Shown here piece by piece: positions 36,329 to 47,592 of a DNA stretch of 64,000 nt. The DNA comes from Oscheius onirici (lineage: Eukaryota > Nematoda > Chromadorea > Rhabditida > Rhabditidae), in contig OW051470.1 of NCBI GenBank assembly GCA_932521025.1, forward strand, positions 8,728,501 through 8,792,500, in the 5' to 3' direction. A program made the position numbers and the translations under genes. Under the pieces are notes generated by a model, which made no database searches, was not told the DNA's origin, and was given only the letters and a program-made list of their open reading frames with translations. The stretch's first letter is position 1; each line of letters begins with the position of its first letter.

Positions 36329-36340
36329 TTTATTAATAAA
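36329..36340. terminator. Overlapping poly(A) signals for convergent genes
   Basis: TTTATT at 36329-36334 (AATAAA on the minus strand) is followed at once by AATAAA at 36335-36340 on the plus strand. The first lies about 140 bases after the OST3 stop, the second 12 bases after the ACBD6-like stop. Confidence 0.6.
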
Positions 36341-36470
36341 TAATTAAATAAAACAAATACATAACATAAGGAGAGGACCCATAAACGGAGACGAACTAGA
36401 AACAGGAGAGAGAGATGAATCTTGGACATACAGCAGGGTTGATACAGTTAAGCTCCTTTCAGCAATCTAC

Positions 36471-38220
36471 TTAGCTGAACAGGAAGCTGAAATTATATTC
36501 TTTCACGTAATGGTATGGGCTGAAAGTTGCAGAGTCACACAAAATTAGAGAAAGGCGAAAACGAACCTGTAGGGGTAGCCTCTGTACTTGCTGCGGAAGA
36601 CGGACAACAGGAAGCTGAAGACGACGACCACGATTGCAAGACCGACCCAGACCATGTCTGAAAGAGGAAATAGATGAAGAAAAGGGGCCTAGATATTGTC
36701 AAAGTGGCTACAAAACTTATCCCGTCACGAAATTATCCGAGAACGCACATTTTCAACGCTAGGTACACCGTTTTCATTCCCAAACTGCTTGAACGCTTCG
36801 ACGTAGAAAATTACAGTTTCGGTCAATTCAGACAAAAAAATTTTCTAGAAAATTGAGCAGAAAGGGTAAAAAGTTGCCTTTGCCCTTTGATGCTTTAGTG
36901 GGCTGTGAGACCTAAATCGCATGAAAATTCTAAACATTTTCGAAGGAAATTCGTGACGGTATCAGGGTTCGCAACGGCCAGTTTTTTCAAAGAGAAGGCA
37001 AACTCACAAGCAGGCGGGATGAGATTGGACAGGATGTTCTTCTTCCTCTTTCCCTCCTCGGCGGCGTCGTTCATGATAATGAAGCCGAACGTGATCAGGG
37101 CGTAGAGGAGACCGACGACGTAAGTCTCAGCCACAAGCTGGTACTGGGTAGAGCCGTGGATCCAGGAAGTTTCCTTCGACTGCGGGTTAGTCATGACGAA
37201 AGGCGGACCACGAATGTGGTTCCACATCTGACCGGACATGAAGATGAACGTGAAGGCCTGGAAAGTTGAGCTTTTTCGAAGGTTTGCCAGCTAGCATCAA
37301 AAACTACAGGTCCAGAAATCCAAAAATCCAAAAGCTAAAAAAAAGGGGAGAAAACTTACAAGAGCAACGCAACCCCAGAAGTTCTTGTTGTAGAGGAATT
37401 CGAGACTGTTTCTCTTCATGTACAGCAGTCCCAGGATGAGTCCAACAACCAGGATGATGATGATTGGTGCGGCATAGTTGGGCGGGCGAAGGATTCGGAT
37501 CTATTTTGTTAGAACTTTCTAAAAATTGACAAAGATACCAACCTGAACCTCGGTCTGATCAGCAACGAAGCGAGCAATAGCATCGGCATCGAATCCGTGA
37601 CGCTGGAAGTCCATCTGGTCGGGCTTCTTCTTGCCCTGGGTCTTGGGGCCGAAATGGTAGAGAATCGGAGCCGTGTTCAAGTTCATCTGCTGGAAGATTT
37701 GAGGGGCATCCTCGTAGTCGACGACGGCAAAGTAGAGAGACTTCAACTCGGGGTTCTGGTAACGGTGCGAGTTGGCGGCGATGATGAACTCATCGTAGGC
37801 CGGTCTGCAACCAATTTGTGGACAGCAGAAAGGTGAGAACTATCGCGGTAATACACGGGCAGGCGAGCTAATTTGCTCGCACACGCCGTTTGAAAACCCA
37901 TATCGCATGTGAAAAATTAAAGAACTACATGACAGGAAAACGCACCTGCAGATGGGACAGTTGACTCCGGACGAGAGAGCCGTGAACAGGACCATCATGC
38001 TGTAGTTTCTTGGCTGCTGACGGACGTATCCTCTCCACTTATCCATGTTGAGCTTGATCACCGGCTGGCGGTAGAACATGTCCTGCAGCTTTTGGACCTA
38101 AATTATAGGTATTTTTTCTTAATACAGCCACAAAATTACCTTTTCATCGAGATTGGTCGGAACAGTGGACTCAAGTCCGACAATGAGGATGGCAAAAACC
38201 ACCAAAGAGGCTCCCTTCAT
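36471..38220 (-). CDS. OST3/OST6-type oligosaccharyltransferase subunit (MAGT1/TUSC3)
   Basis: Seven exons join in phase: 38140-38220, 37946-38097, 37543-37804, 37360-37500, 37008-37257, 36567-36657 and 36471-36486, giving about 330 residues. A signal peptide ([19 protein letters not shown]) leads into a thioredoxin-like lumenal domain with the redox motif CPIC near residue 75, then four predicted membrane segments. Diagnostic sequence includes [13 protein letters not shown] between segments 2 and 3 and the C-terminal end YRGYPYSFLFS, almost identical in form to vertebrate MAGT1. The subunit forms transient mixed disulfides with nascent glycoproteins in the ER and helps N-glycosylate cysteine-proximal sites; a magnesium role has also been proposed. 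The last coding exon is only 16 nt. It lies 154 bases behind snu-23 on the same strand, an operon-like spacing. Confidence 0.95.
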
Positions 38221-38374
38221 CGTTGGCTAGCACCCTAAATTTTGTGTTAACAAAAATAAAGCAAAAAATGGCACAAGGTTGAGATATTATATGGCAAAAA
38301 CATGTAAAACAACAAAAATATAGAAGCGCTTGTAATTATGTTGTTGAGATCAAGAAATACACTAGAAATATCGG

Positions 38375-39911
38375 CTATTTTTTGGAGCTGAAGCCGCCGA
38401 AGCCCATCATAGCTTGTAGGTCCGGATCGAGCTCGTCGCTATCCGTCGGTTCGTGTTTTCTCTTCCTTTCCTCCTTCTTTTTGACGTCCTTCTTTGAATC
38501 GCGCAACTTGGCTTCTTCTTCGCCGACATCGGCCATAAGCTCCTGTTTTTGCTTGTCCTTCATCTCTTGGTGCTCTGCAAATGGAGACGATTATAAAAGG
38601 AAGAGGACGGGAGAGAAATTATGGGCTAGAGTGGTGTTTTTCTTCTCATCTAGCGCTTCACCTTGCGGACAATTTTATTCGAAGATGTTGTCAAGCAGAA
38701 ATGCGTTTAAGGGTATGCATTGCGAAGATCTGACTGAGGGATGACAAAAAATTGTATGGAGACTCGGCTTCTGCGAAAAATATCGGTCATGAAACTTTTT
38801 TTCAGATAAAAAAGCGTGTGATTGAACTTTTGGGCCAACTAATGCAGTTAGACGCCTTCTAGAGAGTTTTCAAGTCTTCCGAACAAGAAAGTTAAAGTCT
38901 GTACAAAAAAAGAACGCAACAGTAACCCATAAATATTTCGTTTCGAGAACCACAAAGCCCTGATTTTCAGGGTAAACTGCAACAATTCAAACCGATTTCT
39001 TGATTTTCTCAACGGTGAATTGCCGCGCTTCAGGGGTTTGTGGTTCTCGAAGCGAAATATTTATGAGTTACTGTTGCGTTCTTTTTTTTAACAGACTTTA
39101 GTACTTTTAAGGATCAGGAACAGTTCAGAGCTCATTGAAGCCTACATTCAAGCAAACGTATCTTACTGGAACTATCAACAGCTACAAATTTTCGAGCTCT
39201 ATACAATTTAGACGTTGTTTATAGCTAGGAAGGCACAAAGTTTTTTTTTGTTTCCAGTCGCTAATATCTTCAAGTTTCCGCTCACGCATGAATAGAGAAC
39301 GTATAGAGATCGATAAGGGCACGTAACGAAGTGATTTTTATGAGAAAGTTGGCATAAACCTACTCTCTTGCTTCTTGAGAGCAAATCTGGCCCGGACGTC
39401 ATCGACTGTGCTCTTTTTGACCTTCATTGACATGCCCATGTTCCTCTGATGATTCTTGCCGTTGATGTGATCGAGGTAATTTATGGAATCCTTCATGACA
39501 CAGTCGCAGACCTGGCAGTAAAAACCGCCAGAATCGGCTGTCAATGTGGCCTTGTTGATGATAACAGACTTGCCGACTTTGGACTCGAGGTCCACCTAAA
39601 ATTGGTGTTATTTTTAACGAAAAGATGGGGGAAAATACCTTAAATTCACGAGCCTGGAGCAGTTCGCGCTTGATTGCCGGCTCATCTTTCCGTTTTCTAC
39701 CCTCACGGACATCTTCCTCGTCTTGCTCGACTTTCATTCGTTCTTTGGCCTTTTCCTCGTATTCATCCTGAACAATTTAGCATTTTGTGCGACCATGATG
39801 GACAAATCAGCAATTTTCAGGCAAACAGGAAGAAAAACTTACAACGTCCCAGGTTTTACGCTGTGCGCCTGCAGCACTGCCACTTGTGCCCGATTTGTCG
39901 TAGAAGGACAT
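38375..39911 (-). CDS. snu-23: SNU-23 / ZMAT2-like U4/U6.U5 snRNP zinc-finger protein
   Basis: Four exons join in phase: 39843-39911, 39639-39767, 39364-39595 and 38375-38574, giving about 209 residues (ZMAT2 is about 199). The start [15 protein letters not shown] and [14 protein letters not shown] are typical of the family. A U1-type C2H2 finger lies near residues 90-112 ([23 protein letters not shown]). The C-terminus is a charged helical region ending in [14 protein letters not shown], the family's conserved MGF.GF tail. The protein belongs to the tri-snRNP and B complex and contacts the U6 ACAGAGA/5' splice site helix. Intron 3 (38575-39363) contains a long foldback repeat. OST3 follows 154 bases downstream. 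Confidence 0.95.
38893..39104. repeat. Foldback family C copy, about 60-bp arms
   Basis: The left arm includes AAAGTCTGT, AAAAGAACGCAACAGTAACCC, ATAAATATTTCG and CGAGAACCACAAA; the right arm is its near-perfect reverse complement. It sits inside the snu-23 intron. A related element is at 60431-60633. Confidence 0.9.
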
Positions 39912-41242
39912 TGTTTACTGAAAATTAAATATTTTTATCGTAAACAGAAGAAGAAAAGTGGAAGAAAAATTGATTTTAGGAAGTTTTCGATTCAAAGGCG
40001 TAAACAACACTGAAATGGCCAGCGTTTTTGCAGTTTTCTGCCAAAAGGCTATCCAGAATAATTTTTCCTCGTAATGCTATCGAAAAATAGCAAAAGCAAA
40101 CCAATAAAAAAAATCCCAGAGCCCGTAGTTACCAGTGCCATTTGCAACGTGGCTCACAGCGTTCAACTATCAGGTACGCAGTACTGCGTGCGGTCCATGG
40201 CTACCGTACCCTAAAAATACCTTCCAAAAGAAGGAAGCGAGAATTCCTCATTGTCAGTCGCAAGCAAATGTTGCTGTGCGAATCACTGGAAGAACAAAAA
40301 AGACAAAGAAAAGGACCATGATATACCGACTGAACCAAGCTGAAATACAGTCGTACGTTTAGAAATATGGCAAAACAGCCAAGTTCTTTAGCTTTTTCAA
40401 TCTAATTTTCGTCTGGCTCTGGTAAATCCCTCATTTCTACACTTCCATTGCAACAAATTGTATGTGTCATAATTACTCCCTACTCGTCGGTGCGAAAGAA
40501 CGTCATATGGACCGTAATTGGATACAGTAGCGGCGTCCATTCTGTGCAAAAGAACAACATTTGACACGGTCCTAATTGACACGACGAAGTCAATTGTCCA
40601 GTCCACAGCTACCGTAATCTCCTCTCTTCAGGCCTCATAGTATCGCAACACGCCAATATATGCAAGGAGAGCCGCGGGTGGAATAAACAGATAACAAGAA
40701 ATATGCAGATTTCAGGCGTCAGGGGCACATAACATGGCGGATGAGCAATGGAGAGAAGATGAATTAGTCGACGATTTTCCAGAAATGAGGGAGAAATTTA
40801 GAATATCCGGCATTTTTTAGGAACTTGCTTGTCAGGTGTTTGCTTGTCAGAAGCCTGCTTCTGAACAAAGTCACCGGATCACATCTGTTTCATCACGGAG
40901 CACCAAACAAGGACTTCGTCTGTCACCGCTCATTTTCTATCCTTTTTGTACTTAGCCGAAATGCTGCCCGATTTAGAAAACAGAATCTAGCCTGCGAACA
41001 AAATGGAAAAAAAAGTCCTTTTTTAAAGTCGTGCCGAGACCAGTTGACATCCATAGCGCAAAATTTAGCTTCGAGTTCGCTGCGAGACCTTGACTGAGTA
41101 TCCAATGTAAATTTTTTTTTTGAAAGACTGCATTTTCTCGGTATTTGATTTGCCGATTATAAACCATGCGTAATATTTAAACTTGAGTTTAGTTTTGTTT
41201 TATTTCCTTCTTCTTTCGATTCATACCTTTCTATTTCTAGAA
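39912..41242. other. Gene-free divergent interval
   Basis: Lies between the starts of snu-23 (-) and the RBX-like gene (+). I see no reading frame with splice context. A family B repeat fragment (TGACTGAGTATCCAATGT) lies near 41093-41110. Confidence 0.6.
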
Positions 41243-42124
41243 ATGCCGCTCCTGTGTTCTCCATCGTACTCTGAGTGGGTAACTGCTCTAGCTAATATGA
41301 GTGTTTTCTACTAAAAAATGTTTGTAAACAAGATTTGCAGAACGATGGCATCTACACAGACTGTTCTGACAGCGAGGATGAAGCAACCAACTACTCGGAA
41401 GAAAACGGATCCCCCAGAAAGGTGCGTTTCAGTCATTGTTTTCTAATTGTAAAATTTTCTTTGCATCTCTAAAATATTATTTATAGAACTTCGATGCTGT
41501 CGGGCCGTCACTGCATGCACCTCACTCTACCTCCAAAAATTTGAGCGACAGCAACGCTTCATCATCCTCCGCACTCTGCCTCTAGAAGTTTGAGCAGCAG
41601 CACTTCCGGTGATTTTTATATTTGTTGACACTCTGTATTCTGTATTTACTCTGTGTTGTATACGTGTGCTTTCACACGGTGTTTCACTCTCTACTTTCGT
41701 GTCGCTTTTGTGAAAAGTGTTACATGAACCACTCGTAAACCAATATAAATCATTCAACTTGAATCATTTTAGCACAAACGACAAGGTTCATGAAGAAGAA
41801 CAGGTTCAGGAGCTGATGAATACTATGCCTAACCTCTCCAAGGTCAGGAAGCAATTTGAGGTTTTGAAGCTTGTTTTGCCGTAAATTTCCTATTTTAGAT
41901 CATTAGACATATTGGCTACGCCGTCTGGTCCTACGAAGCTAAGGACTGTGGCATTTGTCACCAGAGCCTCATGGAACTGTCTTTGGTGCGCATCCAGTGA
42001 AACTTCTGCACTCTGTTGCAGTGTAGATATGGGTGAGTGTGGTCACTTGTTCCACTCCCACTGCATCAATCGCGGGTTCAAGAAAAATCATGTCTGCCCA
42101 ATTGACAACAAGTGGGAACTTTGA
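41243..42124 (+). CDS. Divergent RBX-like RING protein
   Basis: Six exons: 41243-41278, 41341-41421, 41487-41506, 41773-41842, 41899-41996 and 42022-42124, about 135 residues. The N-terminal third is acidic and Ser-rich (DSEDEATNYSEENG). The RING follows in the form CGIC..., then GECGHLFHSHC and VCPIDNKWE, matching the order and tail of RBX1/RBX2 (CxHxFHxHC, CPLDNxEW), and the strand before it (IGYAVWSYEAKDCGIC) matches the cullin-contacting segment. The loop between the two halves is much shorter than in RBX1 and lacks the CxxC that binds the third zinc. It may be a cullin-RING or APC11-related ligase subunit that has lost that site. The donor of exon 3 (gggcc|gtcact) is a weak choice made to keep phase. 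The ATG is two bases behind TTTCTAG. Confidence 0.65.
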
Positions 42125-42490
42125 AGTTAGAACCATTAGTCGAATCTCTTCCCCTTTTATTTTCTGGCTTTCTTTTACTCTGTATGTTTATCTGTATTAT
42201 GTATTTAACGTATGTCTAAGGTCAACCTATCACTCTTTCCAATATTTCTTATTTGATAAATATTCACTCGTGTAAAATATAAATGTTCTATTTAAAAAGT
42301 CTTCACCTGCCAAGGTAGGAATAGGCTATATGTATTTATAGATAGCCCCTTATTTCCCCTGGAATACTACATCTTGAGCTAATTCCTACGCCTATTTGAC
42401 GTCAGTATTTTGTAAGAGCACTCTTCTGCTCCGCCCCTCTTGCCCGCCCCGTCAACCAGCTCCGGCTCACTTCTTGCTCTGTCCGGCTCC

Positions 42491-44231
42491 ATGAATACTC
42501 TCAGTTTCTTTTTCCGACTGCTTCTAGCGTGTTCCGCCCTGGTCGTACTTGTCCTGTCAGGTTGGTTTTACTATCTTGTTCTGCTACAACAACGGTCACC
42601 GACATAAAGCCATCCCATATGATTCCGGGGGTAATTGACATGCTTCCAAATCTGGACGGGAGAGGGTTTAATTGGCCGGCAAAGTTGTGATGTGTATCTT
42701 TTGGACTAGTAGGAGAATTTTAGTTCTTGGAGACACTTTGTTGCCTGGACACTTTTGCCGTAAAGAAGCGAAGAATTTTTACGACCGAGGTTCCTTTCAT
42801 TTTGCGAGATCACGATCAATATTTGTGGTGACACTTGGGATTAGTTGAGGAAAGTTTTTTCCTGCCCATATGTCCAAATATTTTATGTCGTTTGCAATTT
42901 GTTGTGCAACTATTGGCCTGCAACTGAAGTCTAAGCATCTGAAAAACGTCCCCAGTTCCACCGGGAATATTTTCTTACAAATCTTGAACGTCTATTCTGT
43001 CAGCAGTATATACATCATTGTTTTTCGTTCTCTTACCCAATGACCAAAAGGCTCATACTTATGATTAGTGGACACAATGGTTGGATGTTAGGCAGTCAGA
43101 TAACAGGTGTTTGCCTTGTAATCAACCATAGAATGAGACCCAGAGAAATGACACTGCTAAATAATTCAAAAACGAATTTCTGAGGTACGACTTTGGAATA
43201 ATTCCAATTTATTATACGAGGGAGTAGAGGGAAAAGAAGCGACAAATCACTCTACCGTAGTCCTGGGGTTATTACATTGAACTAGGTCAGCCAGAATCCG
43301 GTCATGGTTGTGGGAAGCGGCTGTTCGACAAATCGAAGGTGTTTTGTAAAGCTTGTTTTTACTAAATAGCGTGAGAAGCCGCAATTCAAGAACGGGCAAT
43401 GAATATGAAAGTCGATGTGTATTCTTCTTGACAACAATAGGATTTCCTCTTGTTTTGCCTAGCCATTAGAAGTTTAGCAGCTAGGGACCCTTTCAACGGT
43501 AAATTTTTGATTCTGTATATGAATTTTTTGTTATACTACTTTCGCTATAACCAACAATCTGTCTATTTTGACTCACTTTGAACACTGTTCATGTGTTTTA
43601 TCCAAAAACATAATTATGTATTGGTGATATCAGAAATGTGAGTAAGTGACGGGCAGTAATAGCGAGATGCACATAGAGTCGAAAACATAAATTTCAGCAG
43701 GTAAACTTCGCAAACTTGTAGAAAAAATTTTCAAGACAAAAAACGGATTTCCAGATATATTCTGTAAAGTATCTACTGAGAATAATTAGTCCTTTAAATT
43801 TAGAACAAAAATGTTGGGTCTCGACACGAGTATGACTAAATCGTGTCGAGACCCAACATTTTTGTTCTAAATTTAAACGACTAATTATTCTCAGTAGCTA
43901 CTTTACAGACTATAGCCTGAACTAATTCATTACAGTTTCAGATTACGATGTGCCGGAAAGAGAAGCCGACCTCTTTGAGCCATGTAAGTTCATTCATAAA
44001 TTGTCCGAATTGTTGCGTCTGTGCTATTTCCTGTCCACTATTTCACCTGCCTTCCTCGAATTCAAAGCACCTGTCTAACGTTTCCCAATGTGTTCCCATC
44101 AAAAAATATTTTCAGACTTGAAAAAAGGCGGTCCACAAGGCCCTCTCCGATTTGGAAAACGCCGTGGCGGTCCATCCGGTCCTTTAAGGTTCGGCAAACG
44201 GTCAGGAGTTTTCTACCCTCTGGATTATTAG
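42491..44231 (+). CDS. flp-15: FLP-15 FMRFamide-like neuropeptide precursor
   Basis: Three exons join in phase: 42491-42560, 43942-43983 and 44116-44231, giving 75 residues. The signal peptide is MNTLSFFFRLLLACSALVVL. After a short acidic spacer (DVPEREADLFEPY) two peptides are flanked by basic cleavage sites: GGPQGPLRFG-KRR and GGPSGPLRFG-KR, each ending in the glycine that donates the C-terminal amide. C. elegans FLP-15 gives GGPQGPLRFamide and RGPSGPLRFamide, so the identity is clear; the second peptide here would be GGPSGPLRFamide, or RGGPSGPLRFamide if the extra arginine is kept. FLP-15 activates the receptor NPR-3 in C. elegans. A short tail (SGVFYPLDY) follows. Intron 1 is 1.38 kb and carries a near-perfect hairpin repeat. 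A poly(A) signal is at 44260. Confidence 0.95.
43761..43909. repeat. Near-perfect hairpin repeat, 68-bp arms
   Basis: Bases 43761-43828 and 43842-43909 are reverse complements with two mismatches, separated by 13 bases. The ends are TCTGTAAAGTA/TACTTTACAGA and the loop flank is CGACACG/CGTGTCG. It lies in flp-15 intron 1, 32 bases before exon 2. Confidence 0.95.
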
Positions 44232-45168
44232 AGACCAAAATGGTTTTTATTTTGACGAAAATAAATATTTTGTCTTGTTGTTACCTGTGTGTCACGAGCG
44301 ATGAGAGACCAATCAACATGGCATATATTAGAATAGAGGAGAGAAATGTTGTTCAGGCTGGAACTTCTTCTGATCGGGACAATACATTTCTGTTCATCTG
44401 AACTTCGATTTCCCAATTCGAGCATTTATTCCAGCCGACGCGCGATTAAAAATCCCTTCCTGCCACTTTTACAGTCTCTCTCACGCGCGTCCTTCTGTCT
44501 TGTCTGCCCCTCTCTCCACGATGGTTAACCCCGAAAATGGTCATAAAACTGCGCCACGTAAGAGAGAAAAGTGTGTCCCTCCTCTGTGTATAACCGAGAG
44601 CAGCCGACACCCCGTAAAAAGTGGTTACAAGTGTCTCTCTGCCGGTACACTGAACAAATAGACGGGATTACGGTAGACCAGGGGACTGGCTGGCGTAACG
44701 ATCAATTAGCATCCATTAGGCGACAGGATGACCACTTCAAAGAGGTCGTCTTTTGATTTTTCGAAAAGATTCTGAGGGTTGCTATTCTCGGAAGAGGACA
44801 CGACTAAATATAGACGCATACGAGTAGGAATCACTAAGCTAGTCCTCTTGCTCCACACACCTGCATCCGGAAGTTGTTAGGGATTCAACTGACTTATGAG
44901 CACGATTAGGAACTTGGGTTGAGAAAGTCTTCTTCATAAACACTTCAAAAAAACTGTAAAAGAAGGCTCTCCAATCCGCTCAACTTACTAAAAGTTCCAG
45001 TTTAAATTTTTTGATCAATGTGATTGAAGAAGGGAGCAAGAAGATATTTTTTGTTCAAATAACGGCCACCGTATCAACGAACAGCATTGAAGTTTAAATT
45101 TTGAGGCAAAATTTGCTATTTTCTGGCAAGTACAACAGCTCAAATGGGGGCTGTCTCGCGGAGAAAAT

Positions 45169-45302
45169 GTTCGATTTGAAAAAAGATCACTTTGCAAAAA
45201 TCTTGGCTGACTAACGTTTGCGTGCTGCAGCTAAATTGATATAACGCGTAAACATTGGATACTCAGCCAAGATTTTTGCAAAGTGACCATTTTCAAATCG
45301 AA
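45169..45302. repeat. Foldback family B copy
   Basis: The left arm TTCGATTTG..GATCACTTTGCAAAAATCTTGG has its reverse complement ending CAAATCGAA at 45302; the motif TTGGATACTCAGCCAAG lies in the right arm. The unpaired centre is about 30 bp. Confidence 0.85.
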
Positions 45303-46538
45303 CTATATTATATTTAGAAAAAAAAGGTGGCAACGCCCTTCCAGGGCTAAAGTAGAAATTCATGCCTTCGCTTTGTCACGGAGCCCTAGTCGTGGTTTCC
45401 CTTTCATTCCTCCTTTATTACTCTCCTGCAGTCACTCTACTTTCAAAATGTAGGACCTGAACGGATCGGCCGGCCTAGCTTTAGTGAATCTCAGTCCTAT
45501 TGTCCCTTCTCCCCTTGTCACTCTGCTCCAGTCACACATCCCTAAGAAGAAACTTGTAAGAGTACTTCACACACTTGCTTTTCCTGTCGCGACTTGTTAA
45601 AAACTAATTTGCGCACAAAGCTCCCCTCCTTATCCTCAATTAGAGCTTCAGACACACACACAAACACACAGAGACTTGGGAGCAATATAAAATAGATGGC
45701 TTAGGTAGAAAGTCACATATGGAATCTGAAGAAGACGACTATGGTTTGTGAAAAAAATGACAATGAGACAGGTTAACCGGAATCTCAGTGGCTTCATGTT
45801 CAGAAAGACCGAGAGATAGACAGTGAGAGAAAAAATGAAAGAGTTAAAGAATCTGGAAAGCGACAAGAGCACCTCAAGAGAGCGACTCCATGACAGTGAC
45901 TCTTGTTGTACTGTTTCAAGGAATGACCCTCCTGGGTTGCTGTCGTCTAGACTACGAGTCTATGTGGTCGAGAGTGTCTAAGAGAGCGAGAGGTGAGGAC
46001 AGTGTTGTCGGGAACCAGTCAATGAATGAGAATGAACTGGCGGAGAGTCTCATTCTCTCTTCGGTTTGCCTAGCGCTCGCGCGCGTACAATGCGCGCCGT
46101 CTTTCCTTTTAAGGTGGGCGGAGGGGCCATTTGCACACCCCGCCCCAAAGAAGGACAGATTCACACAGTGGAGAGTGGACTGTGTACCGTAATCCCAGGT
46201 ACAATGGGTACGTCAGAGACAAGGTACGGACCGTGACGTTTCTAGAATGGAAGGAGGTCTGTTCGAAAAGAAGAGGGACTACAGTAAGATTTTAGCTCTT
46301 CCCTTCGAGACACACTTATTAAGCAAAAGTTGGATACTCAGAAAACAGAATCTTACCCTCTTCTTTTTTTTGAACAGACAATAGGGAATGTAAATCCAGA
46401 CGGATTATTGTAGAACAGATGAATAGATTGTCGGATGCAGGGATATGATAAGCAGTAACTACAGTAGATCGCACTCTTTCAAAGATCCCAGAGCAATTGT
46501 CAGAATAGAGTTAGAATGAAGGTAAACTGGTGCTGTTT

Positions 46539-46702
46539 CGCGGTAAAAAAATTTCGATTTGAAAAGGTCACTTTACAAAAAACTTGACTGAGTATCCAAT
46601 GTGTACACGTTATTTCAATTTGGCTACAGCACACAAACATTGGATACTCAGACAAGAATATTTTCCAAAGTGACCTTTTTCAAAGCGAACATTTTTACTG
46701 CG
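46539..46702. repeat. Foldback family B copy
   Basis: CGCGGTAAAAA..TTCGATTTGAAAAGGTCACTTT and its inverted partner end at TTTTTACTGCG; both arms carry the TGGATACTCAG / CTGAGTATCCA motif of the family. Confidence 0.85.
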
Positions 46703-47592
46703 AGTCAGCCCCGACAAGCTGCAACTCTCGATAAATTTCAAAGTAGTCACTTTGGTAAAAATCTGTTAGGGGACGATAAATCACTCTTCAGTGTCTTTCT
46801 GTCTCAACCTCTCGCTAATGTTTGTGCACTTACACTTTAGATATCTAGTTGTGTTCCAAGGTGTACTTATCCGTGCACCACAGATGCTATGACAATTAGA
46901 AGGGGATTGATCTCTTCTTACGAACATGTCGTCAACTCACGGGAACGCCATTTGCTTGAAGATATTTTAGTGGAACTTGTGATCTTAGTTCAGAATAAGA
47001 ATCAGAAAGACAGAGAGAGACAAATATTATTGTAGGGAGTGACTGTCCCCTTCAGGCGGGATGTTCCTAATTTGTTGCTACGGCCATCAGTCATTCCATC
47101 ACACATTTGACACGCTCGTTTGCACCCGATGTCCAGGTATGATAAGGATAGAGAGACGGACTCCCGAAAGCCGCGAATTAGGGACAGGCTCCTCTTTCTT
47201 TTGGGTTAGACAGCAGGGCTTTGAGGCTGAGAGAGAGAGACAGGAGGAAGACACAAGGAGTGGTGTATGTCGAGGGGGCGACGGACTGAATACAGGGCCG
47301 GAAAGTACACAAAAATTGAATAGAGAGAGAGGGAGTGGGAGCGACGGGGAAATGACGGCCAATTGTAAGAGAAGATGCACTGATTTTCGACTCTGGACCA
47401 TTGAGACAGAGGGACAGAGAGAGAGAGAGAGAGAGTCTTAAAAGATACTATAGGATCTTTCGCTAATTAGGACGGACCTGCTAATGGTCGAACGGAGGTC
47501 AGAGAAGAGGTGGAGTCCTTGACAGCAAATTGCCGCATTTACAGGGGCCGACTCTTGAGAGAGAGAACAGGGTTAAAGGCGAGAAATGTTCA

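Larger units (their letters stand above)
44232..47592. other. Gene-free interval between flp-15 and the nAChR-like gene
   Basis: The two genes end towards each other here. No reading frame with splice context or similarity was found. The interval holds two family B foldback elements (listed), a GAGAGACAGAG-type simple tract near 47.4 kb and A/T-rich unique sequence. Confidence 0.6.

Noticed and set aside
45890-46192. A 100-residue plus-strand open frame beginning MTVTLVVLFQGM
   Set aside because: No splice sites, no similarity that I recognise, and the composition changes abruptly within it; treated as chance.
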